From the NCBI GenBank assembly GCA_945883495.1, contig CAMCXS010000056.1:1-38672 (forward strand): a stretch of DNA of 38,672 nt, read 5' to 3'. A program made the translations under genes and the position numbers. Positions 1 through 7,941 of this stretch are shown here, in pieces. Origin of the DNA: Akkermansia muciniphila (GTDB lineage Bacteria > Verrucomicrobiota > Verrucomicrobiia > Verrucomicrobiales > DEV007). The notes beneath the pieces are model-generated. The model was given only the letters and a program-made list of their open reading frames with translations. It made no database searches and had not been told where the DNA came from. Each line of letters starts with the position of its first letter. Within the stretch, counting starts at the first letter, position 1.

Positions 1-1
1 G

Positions 2-2413
2 ATGGCGAACCACCAACGTCGCGCGCTGCTTGAAGAAGTGGTTCCGATGCTGCTCTATGCGCCCGCCTGCCGCCGCGAGGAGTTCGTCAGTGCGATTGGG
101 TATCTCATCCGCCGCATGGATGAAAATACGGGGGAAGAGAACTTTCTGCGACACGCTTTCCGGCTCGAAGTGGGCTCGGAAGATTGGGAATTGCTGGAGC
201 GGGGCTTTCGGGAATCGTTTGCACTCCATCCGGCGGAGGAGCCGCGCCGGCGGCAAGACCGCGCCAGTGAGGCGTTCGCGGAGCCTCGGCCGGAAATGCC
301 ATGGCATCAGTTGGAGAATGAACCGGACACGGATTGGTCGTTGCCGCAGAACGGACGATGGGCGGAATCGCTCGTGGTCCCGGGCGAGACCGTGACGCTT
401 CCGCTGGTCATTGATGGCGAGATCGTGGAGCGGCCGATTCTGCGTGAGCATCGCGATCCATCCCGGCCTGGTGTCGTGGTGGCGCGGTCCGTGGAGGGAA
501 CGGTGGAGGACGTGGAACGGGCGGTGCACTGCGCGGCTCTGGATCCGGATGGATGGCGATCCCTGAGCGTGGACCAGCGCAATGAGATCCTGGGGCGCGT
601 GGCCATGGAACTGCGGCGGGCCCGAGGCACGCTCATGCGGTCCGCGCTGGCGTGCGGGGGTAAGACGCTCCAAGAGAGCGATCCAGAGGTGTCCGAGGCG
701 ATCGACTTTGTGGAGTTCTACCGGTCCAGTGCCCGCGCTTTCATTGAGTGGGATACCGTCCGGGCGGAGCCGCGTGGCGTGGTGGCGGTGATCCCGCCGT
801 GGAATTTCCCGATCGCGATTCCCTGTGGCGGAATTGCGGCCGCTTTGGCCGCGGGGAACACGGTGATTCTCAAGCCAGCGTCGGACACGGTGCCGGTGGC
901 CTGGGAATTGTGCCAATGCTTTTGGCGGGCCGGGGTGCCCAAACGCGCCTTGCAATTCTTGCCGTGCCCTGGATCCACGGCGGGAGCGGCGCTGGCGGCT
1001 CATGCGAACGTGGATGCGGTGGTTCTCACGGGCGGCACGGAGACGGCGCGACGCATGCTGGAAGCGAAACCGGCGATGCGCTTGTTCGCGGAGACGGGAG
1101 GCAAGAACGCCACCATCATCAGCGGATTGAGCGATCGGGAGCTTGCCATCAAGCATGTCCTGCATAGCGCCTTCAGCCATGCCGGACAGAAATGCTCGGC
1201 TACGTCGTTGTTGCTATTGGAACGGGAAATCTATGAAGACGAAGGGTTTCAGCGGATGCTCCGGGACGCCGTGGAGAGTCTGCGCGTGGGCCGTGCTTGG
1301 GAGTTGGCGACTCGTGTCGGCCCGCTGATCCGGCCGCCTGCGGGGGAGCTCGAGACCGCGTTGAAAACCTTGGAACCGGGCGAATCCTGGCTGGTGATGC
1401 CGCGTCCGTTGGAAGGCAATCCGCACCTCTGGAGCCCTGGCGTGAAATGGGGCGTGACGCGGGGAAGCGTCACTCATCTCACCGAATTCTTCGGACCAGT
1501 CCTCGGCGTGATGGTTTACGACACGCTGGAAGAAGCGATCGACCTGGTCAATGAAACCGGATATGGATTGACCAGCGCGATTCATAGCTTGGATGAACGC
1601 GAGCTCGCGATTTGGCGCGATAGCATGGAAGCGGGCAACCTTTATATCAATCGCGGCACCACGGGTGCGATTGTGTTACGTCAGCCATTTGGCGGTATGG
1701 GGAAATCGAGCTTAGGACCCGGAATGAAGGCGGGCGGACCGAACTATGTAGCGCAGTTCATGCGTTTCACGGATGACGAGGCTGGGCCGGGTCAATGGAA
1801 TGGGATCGAGGTGCATGAACCACTTATCGCCGCTTTGTTGGAGGCGTTGCCAGAGGACTCCTTGCGCCTTCGCCGTGCGGCGCGGAGTTATCAACAGGCT
1901 TGGGATTTGGAGTTTAGCCGCGCTCATGATCATTTTTCGTTGCTCGGACAAGACAATGTGCGGCGCTATCTGCCGAGTGTAGAGGTCCGAATCCGGATTC
2001 ATCCCCGGGATCGTGATTTCGAGATCCTGGCCCGAGTGATTGCCGCCCGGATGACCGGCGCACGGGTGATTGTGAGTTCCCCACCCAAGTTGGAGAGAGA
2101 AATCATCGTCTGGCTGGATCAGAACACGGAGGCTTGGGCGGGAGCTATTGAGTTTGCCGTGGAGAGCGATGCGGCGTTGGCTCGAACGCTGCGGCTCGGA
2201 GACCGTGTTCGCTACGCAGCGCCGGACCGGGTGCCAGAACGGATCCACCGGGCGGCGGCGGAAGTCGCGGCGACGATCGTGGACGAACCGGTGCTCTCGG
2301 AAGGGCGGATTGAGTTGTTGTGGTACCTGCGGGAACAAAGCATTAGCTGGGATTACCATCGTTATGGGAATTTAGGAGGCCGGGCCCGAGGCGAACTTCA
2401 GGGGCCAGACTAA
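2..2413 (+). CDS. putA: Bifunctional proline dehydrogenase / L-glutamate-gamma-semialdehyde dehydrogenase (PutA), 3' part
   Basis: This is the C-terminal 803 residues of a PutA-type enzyme; the true start lies upstream of the window, and the ATG at 2 is only an internal Met. PutA oxidises proline to pyrroline-5-carboxylate (FAD barrel) and then glutamate semialdehyde to glutamate with NAD+. The end of the proline dehydrogenase barrel is visible as YLIRRMDENTG (residues 34-44), matching the family's YxxRRxxE substrate-binding helix. The aldehyde dehydrogenase domain follows at about 110-600, with the PPWNFP motif (265-270), the FAETGGKN general-base Glu364, and the catalytic Cys398 in GQKCSATS. 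About 180 further residues at the C-terminus are a PutA-type tail. The stop is TAA at 2411. Downstream is a 155-bp gap and then an oppositely oriented gene, so putA ends its transcription unit. The family call is firm; the trifunctional (DNA-binding) form cannot be judged from this fragment. Confidence 0.95.
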   Translation: MANHQRRALLEEVVPMLLYAPACRREEFVSAIGYLIRRMDENTGEENFLRHAFRLEVGSEDWELLERGFRESFALHPAEEPRRRQDRASEAFAEPRPEMPWHQLENEPDTDWSLPQNGRWAESLVVPGETVTLPLVIDGEIVERPILREHRDPSRPGVVVARSVEGTVEDVERAVHCAALDPDGWRSLSVDQRNEILGRVAMELRRARGTLMRSALACGGKTLQESDPEVSEAIDFVEFYRSSARAFIEWDTVRAEPRGVVAVIPPWNFPIAIPCGGIAAALAAGNTVILKPASDTVPVAWELCQCFWRAGVPKRALQFLPCPGSTAGAALAAHANVDAVVLTGGTETARRMLEAKPAMRLFAETGGKNATIISGLSDRELAIKHVLHSAFSHAGQKCSATSLLLLEREIYEDEGFQRMLRDAVESLRVGRAWELATRVGPLIRPPAGELETALKTLEPGESWLVMPRPLEGNPHLWSPGVKWGVTRGSVTHLTEFFGPVLGVMVYDTLEEAIDLVNETGYGLTSAIHSLDERELAIWRDSMEAGNLYINRGTTGAIVLRQPFGGMGKSSLGPGMKAGGPNYVAQFMRFTDDEAGPGQWNGIEVHEPLIAALLEALPEDSLRLRRAARSYQQAWDLEFSRAHDHFSLLGQDNVRRYLPSVEVRIRIHPRDRDFEILARVIAARMTGARVIVSSPPKLEREIIVWLDQNTEAWAGAIEFAVESDAALARTLRLGDRVRYAAPDRVPERIHRAAAEVAATIVDEPVLSEGRIELLWYLREQSISWDYHRYGNLGGRARGELQGPD

Positions 2414-2449
2414 GACATTCCGGTCGAATGCTCTCCAGAAATGCGGGCT

Positions 2450-2465
2450 CCAGACAGCTGCCTGG
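2450..2465. terminator. 16-bp near-perfect palindrome after putA
   Basis: CCAGACAGCTGCCTGG is palindromic apart from one mismatched pair. It lies 37 bp after the putA stop in a gene-free stretch (2414-2568) that also faces the stop of the leftward membrane gene. It could be a weak bidirectional hairpin terminator or a dyad protein-binding site. There is no T-run, so it is not a classical intrinsic terminator. Nothing else stands out in this gap. Confidence 0.3.
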
Positions 2466-2568
2466 GCCGACTTCTTTGGGCTGAGGGCTTTGCTCTGCTC
2501 CAGCGAGCGAGCGCGGTCCAATCGCCTATCACTGTTTGGGATCTCCGCCCCCGATCAATCGAGAGTGG

Positions 2569-3288
2569 TCAACGCCCGTGGCGGGTAGCGCGGCGATGCC
2601 GGTGCCGACGGATGGATCGTTTGCGCAGCGGCGTCCAGGGATGATCCAGAAGCGGCGCCTGCTCGTGCTCGTGCTCGTGCTCATCATCATGCTCATGCTC
2701 ATCATCATGCTCATCATCATGCTCATCATCGTGATGGCCGGCACCCAGGACGAAGTGCGGCATTTGCCGGGGGGGCTCGGGATAGGGGGCCGGGGCTGAG
2801 CTGGAGCGTTGGGCCAAGAAGCACCCGATGCTGGCGAGAAAGGTCAGGGCACCCGCCGCGAGGAGTACGGCCCCGGGGGCTGCCATCGCAGGGAGAGGAG
2901 CCGTGGGCCAGGGCAGAACATCCGTCCACCACCCGAGTTTCGCGCCAACCCCGGCCAGGAGGACAAAGATCGCCAGAAGCAGGGCCACCGATCCTCCGCG
3001 GCCTCTACCCAGGGTGAGGACCACGGCCATGACGAGGAACAGGCCCGCGAAGCCGATATCCGCCAACCACGCCAATCCGAGAACGGGATTCGCGGTGGCC
3101 GAAGCGGGGGCTTGGCCGAGGAGCGCAGCGGGCCAGCCTTGCAGCCAGCCGAACCCGGCCATGATGCCGAAGAAGATGGAGGCGCGCATCGCAAACCTGG
3201 CTCCTCGCACCCACTGGGACGCGATCGCGAGCACGATGAGCGCGCCCGCCAAGCCCAGCCAAAGCGGTGGCAACTTTGTGATCTCCAT
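2569..3288 (-). CDS. Multi-pass membrane protein with His/Asp/Glu-rich C-terminal tail
   Basis: A 239-residue protein whose first about 180 residues contain four or five hydrophobic segments: near the N-terminus (PLWLGLAGALIVLAIAS), around 47-65, around 80-97, 105-120 and 145-165. A short cytosolic or periplasmic tail then carries alternating DDEH and EH units, about 28 acidic and His residues in a row, followed by an Arg/His-rich end. Such tails usually bind divalent metals or buffer them near a transporter, but I do not recognise a transporter family. I chose the ATG at 3288 because it gives a membrane-type N-terminus. The open frame continues upstream to 3837, but that part overlaps the well-supported DUF3500 gene on the other strand and is rejected. 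It is divergent from the DUF3500 gene with a 105-bp gap. Whether it is expressed and metal-related is inference. Confidence 0.65.
   Translation of the reverse strand: MEITKLPPLWLGLAGALIVLAIASQWVRGARFAMRASIFFGIMAGFGWLQGWPAALLGQAPASATANPVLGLAWLADIGFAGLFLVMAVVLTLGRGRGGSVALLLAIFVLLAGVGAKLGWWTDVLPWPTAPLPAMAAPGAVLLAAGALTFLASIGCFLAQRSSSAPAPYPEPPRQMPHFVLGAGHHDDEHDDEHDDEHEHDDEHEHEHEQAPLLDHPWTPLRKRSIRRHRHRRATRHGR
2661..2732. repeat. In-frame 6/12-bp tandem repeat coding the His/acidic tail
   Basis: Three GCTCGT hexamers (2661-2678) are followed by four GCTCATCATCAT-type 12-mers (2679-2690, 2697-2708, 2709-2720, 2721-2732) with one GCTCAT hexamer between. On the minus strand these code DDEH and EH units. 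All units are multiples of three, so slippage would change tail length without breaking the frame. Confidence 0.9.
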
Positions 3289-3393
3289 GGCCTCTGTCAC
3301 GGCCACCACTCTAGACAGAGAGAGCGCCGGGACGCAACCGGCGTGGTGGAAATCGTTTGCGGCGCGAGCACGTCCCCGGGAGAATGCGCGGAA

Positions 3394-4410
3394 ATGCGCA
3401 AACTCCTTACCCCCATTCCCGTTTTGGCGGCGTTGGCCTTTGGTTGCCTGACGCCCCTTTCCGCTCACGAAGTGGCCGACGCCATGGCTGTCGCGGCTCA
3501 GGATTTCCTCAACAGCTTGGAACCCGAACAAAGCAAAAAGGCAAGCTACGCGTTTGAGGACGAGGAGCGTTTCAACTGGCATTTCATACCCCTGGAGCGC
3601 CGGGGACTTTCGATCCGCGAGATGCGCCCGGATCAGCGGGTCCTCGCTTATGGACTGCTGAGTACTGGGTTGAGTCACAAAGGTTATCTCAAGGCCACGC
3701 AGATCATGAGTTTGGAGCGCGTGCTCTGGGAGTTGGAGAATCATGCTCCCAAGCGCGACTCGGAATACTACCTGGTCTGGATTTTCGGCAAGCCGGACGC
3801 CAAGGGCACCTGGGGCTGGCGCTTCGAGGGCCATCACCTCTCCTTGAATTTCACGATCGTCGATGGCCAGCTCATCGCGGAAACCCCGGCCTTTTTCGCG
3901 GCCAACCCGGGCGAAGTCAAAGAGGGGGCGCGCAAGGGGCTCCGCGTCTTGGCCGACGAGGAAGATTTCGCCCGCGAATTGGTGAAATCACTCGACGACG
4001 CCCAGAAAGGCAAAGCGGTGATCGCCGCCGCCGCTCCCGAGGAGATTTTGACCAAGGATTTGCCGAAAGTCGATCCGTTTAAGCCGGAAGGGATCGCGTT
4101 TGGGGAACTCAACGACGCCCAGAAGCAACAGCTCTGGAAACTGGTCGATGCCTACCTCAGCAAACATCACCCCGTGTTGGCGGCGGAGGAACGCAAGCGC
4201 GTCGAGGCCGAAACCGGCGAGATCCGCTTTGCCTGGTCAGGCGGATTCGAGTTTGGCCAAGGGCACTATTACCGTGTCCAAGGCAAGACGTTCGTTCTGG
4301 AGTATTGCAACGTCCAGAACGGCGCCATGCACCCGCACGTGGCGTGGCGGAACTTCGGTGAGGACTTCGGCCGGGATTTGCTCCGCGAGCACGTCGCCAC
4401 GGAGCGGTGA
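3394..4410 (+). CDS. Secreted DUF3500 family protein
   Basis: A 338-residue protein with a signal peptide (MRKLLTPIPVLAALAFGCLTPLSAHE, cleavage probably after about residue 24). The mature part fits the DUF3500 family in length and motifs: an N-terminal helical stretch with SYAFEDEERFNWHFIP, a middle GWRFEGHHLSLNFTI segment, and a C-terminal HPHVAWRNFGEDFGRDLL block. The biochemical function of DUF3500 is not known to me. I chose the ATG at 3394 because it begins the signal peptide and has GGGAG about 11 bases upstream; the open frame reaches back to 2809, but the extra residues are low-complexity shadow of the opposite gene. It is probably exported to the periplasm or outside. Its 3' end faces the FAH gene across a repeat-rich 129-bp gap. 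Confidence 0.88.
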   Translation: MRKLLTPIPVLAALAFGCLTPLSAHEVADAMAVAAQDFLNSLEPEQSKKASYAFEDEERFNWHFIPLERRGLSIREMRPDQRVLAYGLLSTGLSHKGYLKATQIMSLERVLWELENHAPKRDSEYYLVWIFGKPDAKGTWGWRFEGHHLSLNFTIVDGQLIAETPAFFAANPGEVKEGARKGLRVLADEEDFARELVKSLDDAQKGKAVIAAAAPEEILTKDLPKVDPFKPEGIAFGELNDAQKQQLWKLVDAYLSKHHPVLAAEERKRVEAETGEIRFAWSGGFEFGQGHYYRVQGKTFVLEYCNVQNGAMHPHVAWRNFGEDFGRDLLREHVATER

Positions 4411-4420
4411 GCGGGCAGGT

Positions 4421-4450
4421 GTGGAGTGGTGGAGTGGTGGAGTGGTGGAG
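4421..4450. repeat. G-rich 9-bp tandem repeat (GGAGTGGTG)
   Basis: Just over three copies of a nonanucleotide made only of G, T and A lie immediately after the DUF3500 stop. The strand is purine/G-rich (GG doublets every few bases), so a G-quadruplex or slippage tract is conceivable. No coding function is seen. Confidence 0.8.
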
Positions 4451-4535
4451 TTCTGCCCCCTCAACCATCAACTCGCGCGGCGAGCGCGATCAGGAGTTCT
4501 GCCCCCTCAACCATCAACTCGCGCGACGAGCGCGA
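4447..4535. repeat. Two 43-bp direct repeats with internal hairpins between convergent genes
   Basis: Positions 4447-4489 and 4493-4535 are identical except for one base (G at 4480 against A at 4526) and are separated by only three bases. Each copy ends in an inverted repeat TCGCGC-(5 nt)-GCGCGA, so each RNA could fold a GC-rich 6-bp hairpin in either direction. The block sits between the stops of two convergent genes (4410 and 4540), the usual place for REP-like elements or bidirectional terminators. No T-runs are present. Confidence 0.85.
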
Positions 4536-4539
4536 ACTC

Positions 4540-5373
4540 TTACTCCACCGTGTTGATCAACTCACCCAACCCGTCGATGGCGATCGCGACCCGGTCGCCG
4601 GAGCGGAGGGTGAAACTGCTGTCCGGGACGATGCCGGTTCCGGTCAGCAGGTAGGCACCTTGGGGAAACTCGTTGTCCCGGAAGAGGAACTCGGCCAGTT
4701 CGTCGAAGCCGCGCTTGATTTGAGACACGCTGGTTTCTCCGCTGAAGGCCAAGGCGCCGTCGCGGAAGACCTGAAGCCGGATCGTGGTTTGTGGCGTGAT
4801 CACTTCACCGACCACCAGACCGGGCCCGAGGGCGCAAGAGCCTTTGTAAACCTTGGCTTGGGGCAGGTAGAGCGGGTTTTCCCCTTCGATCGAGCGCGAA
4901 CTGACGTCATTACCGATGGTGTAGCCGAAGACGTTGCCCTCTGAATTGATCGCCAGCGTCAGTTCGGGTTCCGGGACGTCCCAGGTGGAATCGGTGCGGA
5001 TGCGGATCGGAGCCAAGTGGCCGCGGGTGCGCATCGGCGTTGCCTTGAAGAAGAGTTCGGGGCGCTCGGCCTCGTAGACTTTGTCGTAGAAAACGTCGCC
5101 ACCTGCGGCCTCCGCCTCTTCCATCCGCGCGGTGCGGCTGCGGAAGTAGGTGACGCCCGCAGCCCAGACCTCTTGGGAGCCGATGGGGGCGAGCCAGGGC
5201 GTCGAGGCGACCTCACGCGGCTGCGCGAGGTTGTAATCTGGGAGCTTGGAGCGGAGCCACGCCAAGGGATTGGAGGCGGTGAAAAGGTCGTCGAAGGAAA
5301 AGTCCGCGGTTTGGAATTGCTGGCCATCGACGGCGATGATGAAATCCGCAGGGGCCCGGAAAATGGTGATCAT
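4540..5373 (-). CDS. Fumarylacetoacetate hydrolase-fold protein (possible 2-keto-3-deoxy-pentonate dehydratase)
   Basis: A 277-residue member of the FAH superfamily, Mg2+-dependent enzymes that hydrolyse, hydrate or dehydrate 2-oxo acids. The core is recognisable: [15 protein letters not shown], then VPEPELTL with the two metal-binding Glu residues, then [18 protein letters not shown], and [11 protein letters not shown] with the conserved Lys; the C-terminus has the usual [18 protein letters not shown] block. An N-terminal region of about 70 residues precedes the catalytic barrel, and the GVTYxxSRxxRMEEA segment resembles the 2-keto-3-deoxy-D-arabinonate dehydratase branch, so sugar-acid catabolism is plausible. 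The exact substrate is inference. No other sugar-acid gene is adjacent. It is transcribed leftward, divergent from the NlpC/P60 gene 67 bp away, where TAGAAT (5383-5388) could serve as a -10 element. Confidence 0.9.
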   Translation of the reverse strand: MITIFRAPADFIIAVDGQQFQTADFSFDDLFTASNPLAWLRSKLPDYNLAQPREVASTPWLAPIGSQEVWAAGVTYFRSRTARMEEAEAAGGDVFYDKVYEAERPELFFKATPMRTRGHLAPIRIRTDSTWDVPEPELTLAINSEGNVFGYTIGNDVSSRSIEGENPLYLPQAKVYKGSCALGPGLVVGEVITPQTTIRLQVFRDGALAFSGETSVSQIKRGFDELAEFLFRDNEFPQGAYLLTGTGIVPDSSFTLRSGDRVAIAIDGLGELINTVE

Positions 5374-5440
5374 GGCGGCAGCCTAGAATTTTCAGGACAT
5401 GTTGCAAGCTCCACGCGCCGTCCAAAACCGCACCGACCGA

Positions 5441-6127
5441 ATGAAACGAGCCCTGCTGCTTTGCGCCCTTGTTCTGCAACCCGTGATCCGGTTGGAAGCG
5501 GGGCGCCCGGCGGACGTGGCCAATTTGAAACCGGAGGCAATCCGGGAATTTGAAGAGCTGCCGCCGGAGATCCAAGCGGTGCTGCGGTACGCCTTGAGCC
5601 TGACGGAGGAGAACTTGGGGTATCAATATGGATCCGGGGATCCGCTCCAGGGAGGGATGGATTGTTCCGGGACGGTCTCGCACGTCCTGAAACACCTCGG
5701 ATATCCCTCGCCGCGCCAGTCCAACGAGATCTATCTCTGGGTGGAAGCGGCGGGAAATCTGAAACGGCTCCGCAACCCGAAGAGCTTGGAGGATTCCGCG
5801 TTCACCGCGTTGCGCCCGGGCGATCTTCTCTTCTGGGAAGGGACTTACGAGGTGGGCAAGCGCAAGCCGCCGACCTCGCACGTCATGATTTACCTCGGGC
5901 ACCTGAAAGCCAGCGGCAAGCCGGTGATGGTCGGGGCCAGCAGCGGACGCTATTTCGCGGGGAAAGCGCGCCACGGCGTCAGCGTGTTCGACTTCGTTTT
6001 GCCCAAACCGGGGGGAGATTCTTCGTTCGTGGGCTACGGGCCCGTGCCGGGCTTGGCAAAACTTCCCGAAGAGGGCAACGGGAATGGCCCGCTCAGCACC
6101 ATTCTTTCCCGTCTCCGGGACCCCTGA
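5441..6127 (+). CDS. Secreted NlpC/P60 family peptidoglycan hydrolase-like protein
   Basis: A 228-residue protein with a signal peptide (MKRALLLCALVLQPVIRLEA), followed by an NlpC/P60 papain-like domain. Catalytic Cys75 lies in GGMDCSGTVSHVL and His147 in PTSHVMIYLG; the GDLLFWEG segment before the His is typical of the fold. NlpC/P60 enzymes usually cleave gamma-D-glutamyl or related peptide bonds in cell-wall stem peptides, in the periplasm or at the surface. The open frame begins at 5399, but I chose the ATG at 5441 because it places the Lys-Arg and hydrophobic signal at the N-terminus. There is no separate cell-wall binding domain. It ends in a short Gly/Asn-rich tail. Confidence 0.9.
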   Translation: MKRALLLCALVLQPVIRLEAGRPADVANLKPEAIREFEELPPEIQAVLRYALSLTEENLGYQYGSGDPLQGGMDCSGTVSHVLKHLGYPSPRQSNEIYLWVEAAGNLKRLRNPKSLEDSAFTALRPGDLLFWEGTYEVGKRKPPTSHVMIYLGHLKASGKPVMVGASSGRYFAGKARHGVSVFDFVLPKPGGDSSFVGYGPVPGLAKLPEEGNGNGPLSTILSRLRDP

Positions 6128-6179
6128 CCAGAGGCTGAATTCCATTGGAGTCCGTAGAGAACTGGGCTAAGAGGAAAAA

Positions 6180-6899
6180 GTGTCCCTTTTGATCCGCGAC
6201 TTACTCCACGAACCAATTCCGGTCATCGAGCTGAAGCCGGCGGCCCGGTTGTTGCTGTGGCGGCTGGCGGCGGCGGGTGGGGGAGAGTGGATCGGCGACA
6301 TTCGTCCGGCTCCCTCCGCGGCGGTGCGCAAGGAGCTTGCCGAGGCCGGTTTGGCGATGACCGAGGCGCGGCGGCATCCGGCGACGGGGCGCGGGGGCAC
6401 TTGGATCGAACTCACCGAGGCGGGGTGGGACTGGGCGTCCGGGAACATGGGCGAGGACATCGGGGCGGCGTCGGCGGCGGGCGATACGTTGACGTTGATG
6501 CTGCGGACGTTGCGTCAGTTTCTCGCGCAGCAGCGTCTCACGGCGGCGGACGTGTTCCGGCGCAAAGCGGAGGAAGCGGAGGCCGTGGGCGAGGAGGAAT
6601 TGGACGAAATCTCGGATGAGGACGCGATGGTCCTTACACCGATGGTCGAGGTCGCCATCGTCCGGGCGTATTTGCGGATCACCGAGGAGCAGCCTGGCGT
6701 GCGGGTGCTGCTGACGCATTTGCGGCAATGCGTGGAGTTGTCGCGGCCGGAATTGGACGCCGCGTTGCGACGGTTAGCGGCGGAGGACCGGATCGTCTTG
6801 GAGACGTTGGAGGAGGACGAGCTGTCGCCCGAGGATCACGAAGCCGCGCTGACGGGACCACATGGCGAGGTGTTTCACGTGGTTTCGATGGAGGCGTAA
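6180..6899 (+). CDS. Uncharacterised protein, probably two winged-helix domains
   Basis: A 239-residue soluble protein that I cannot assign to a named family. It starts with GTG at 6180, with AGAGGA upstream as a good ribosome-binding site. Residues about 18-80 look like a winged-helix unit (helices, then a GRGGTWIELTEAG wing). A central acidic stretch, EAEAVGEEELDEISDEDA, links to a second helical unit at about 155-205 (VRVLLTHLRQCVELSRPELDAALRRLAAEDRIVLE) with the cadence of a winged helix ending in a beta-wing. There is no transmembrane segment. It lies 14 bp before the moaD-like gene and probably shares its transcript. DNA binding is inference from fold cadence only; it could equally be a protein-protein interaction module. 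Confidence 0.7.
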   Translation: MSLLIRDLLHEPIPVIELKPAARLLLWRLAAAGGGEWIGDIRPAPSAAVRKELAEAGLAMTEARRHPATGRGGTWIELTEAGWDWASGNMGEDIGAASAAGDTLTLMLRTLRQFLAQQRLTAADVFRRKAEEAEAVGEEELDEISDEDAMVLTPMVEVAIVRAYLRITEEQPGVRVLLTHLRQCVELSRPELDAALRRLAAEDRIVLETLEEDELSPEDHEAALTGPHGEVFHVVSMEA

Positions 6900-6913
6900 A
6901 GGCGGATTCGATT

Positions 6914-7162
6914 ATGAAGCTTCGCGTGTTGTTTTTCGCTTCGCTGCGCGAGATCACTGGAACCGAGGAACTGGAATGGCCCTGGCCGGCGGCGGGGGAT
7001 TCGGTGGCGGTGCTTTTGGAGCAGCTTTTCGAGCGCTTTCCCCGGTTGCGGGACTGGGAGTCGAGGTTGCTGGTGGCCGCGGATTGCGAGTATGCGGGCC
7101 GGGATGCCCAGTTGCTCCCGGGGCAAGAAGTGGCTGTGATGCCGCCGGTGCAGGGGGGGTGA
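6914..7162 (+). CDS. moaD: MoaD/ThiS family sulfur-carrier protein
   Basis: An 82-residue ubiquitin-like protein: MKLRVLFFASLREITGTEEL at the N-terminus, a central helix (VAVLLEQLFERFP), and a C-terminal PGQEVAVMPPVQGG ending exactly in Gly-Gly. MoaD carries sulfur as a C-terminal thiocarboxylate for dithiolene formation in molybdopterin synthase; the FASLRE and PPVxGG motifs favour MoaD over ThiS. The ATG at 6914 begins the conserved first strand. No moaE, moaA or moeB gene lies next to it, so partners must be elsewhere, or it serves another sulfur-transfer role. It stands 4 bp before the RDD gene, which suggests co-transcription. Confidence 0.88.
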   Translation: MKLRVLFFASLREITGTEELEWPWPAAGDSVAVLLEQLFERFPRLRDWESRLLVAADCEYAGRDAQLLPGQEVAVMPPVQGG

Positions 7163-7166
7163 AGCG

Positions 7167-7778
7167 ATGAGGGATTACGAAAACTCCCGTTCCGGCGAGG
7201 AAGAAGATCCTGATGAGTTTGAACGCGGGATCGTTCCGTGGATTGATACGCGGATTGATTTGGGCAGTCAGGCGGAGCCGATCCCCGACGATCTTCGGGA
7301 GAATCCGATCAGCCGGAGTGTTGGCGAGTTGCAGGATCGGGCGTTTGGCCCCGTGATCGCGAGTTGCGGCCGCCGGTTCGTGGCCAAGGCGATCGATGGA
7401 TTGCTCGGCGTGTTGGGTTGCATCGGGGGCGCGATTTGGTGGACGCGGCGTTTTGAAGGGGAGCAACAGATCCTCTGGATGCTGTTCCTGGCCACGTTTG
7501 GCCTGGCTGGAGGCTGGCTGCTTTGGGTGATCTACCACGCGCTGTTGCGGGGAGATACCATCGGGAAGCGAATCATGGGGCTGCAAGTGGTCGATGAGCG
7601 GGCGCGTCCGATCGGGGTAGGGCGGAGCGTGGGCCGGGTTTTGGCGGAAACGATTTCCTTGGCGACCGCTGGGATTGGGCATCTGTTCGCGGTGGTTGAT
7701 CCCCACAAACGGAGTCTGCACGATCACTTGTGCGGGACGCGCGTGGTCAGGCGGGATTCGCTGCCGGGGCGGCTCTAG
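7167..7778 (+). CDS. RDD family membrane protein
   Basis: A 203-residue protein with an acidic soluble N-terminus of about 60 residues, then an RDD domain: RRFVAKAIDGLLG at the first helix (Arg and Asp of the family name), a second helix around 102-124 (LWMLFLATFGLAGGWLLWVIYHALL), GDTIGKRIMGLQVVD between helices, and a third helix (AETISLATAGIGHLFAVV) ending in DPHKRSLHDHLCGTRVV. These are the standard RDD landmarks. RDD proteins are inner-membrane proteins of mostly unknown function, some linked to ion exchange. The start at ATG 7167 follows a G-rich stretch. It is the last gene of the trio; 7779-7941 after it holds no gene and only a weak hairpin (CCCGC/GCGGG near 7890). Confidence 0.9.
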   Translation: MRDYENSRSGEEEDPDEFERGIVPWIDTRIDLGSQAEPIPDDLRENPISRSVGELQDRAFGPVIASCGRRFVAKAIDGLLGVLGCIGGAIWWTRRFEGEQQILWMLFLATFGLAGGWLLWVIYHALLRGDTIGKRIMGLQVVDERARPIGVGRSVGRVLAETISLATAGIGHLFAVVDPHKRSLHDHLCGTRVVRRDSLPGRL

Positions 7779-7941
7779 GGCTTCCGGCGACGATTCCGCG
7801 CAATGGATTCAACCCTCCTTGGCTCGGATCCGCTGCTGTCCGGGGCGATGAGGATCCTTGTCGGGCTATCGTAGAGAAACAATGCAACCCGCCGTCTCGC
7901 GGGCTTGATGGCGAAAAGCTTGGCGGCTATTCTGCCAGGCG

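Noticed and set aside
2661-2732. Possible CRISPR-like or microsatellite array
   Set aside because: Units are 6-12 bp, contiguous, without spacers, and in frame with a coding region.
2809-3393. N-terminal extension of the DUF3500 frame upstream of ATG 3394
   Set aside because: The extra residues are low-complexity, charged shadow of the opposite membrane gene; a proper signal peptide starts at 3394.
3289-3837. N-terminal extension of the leftward His-tail membrane gene
   Set aside because: It would overlap the 5' part of the well-supported DUF3500 gene and has no domain signal.
5399-5440. Start of the NlpC/P60 gene at ATG 5399
   Set aside because: It would place 14 polar residues before the signal peptide; ATG 5441 gives a normal signal sequence.
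7880-7900. Terminator after the RDD gene
   Set aside because: Only a 5-bp CCCGC/GCGGG stem and no T-run; too weak to annotate.
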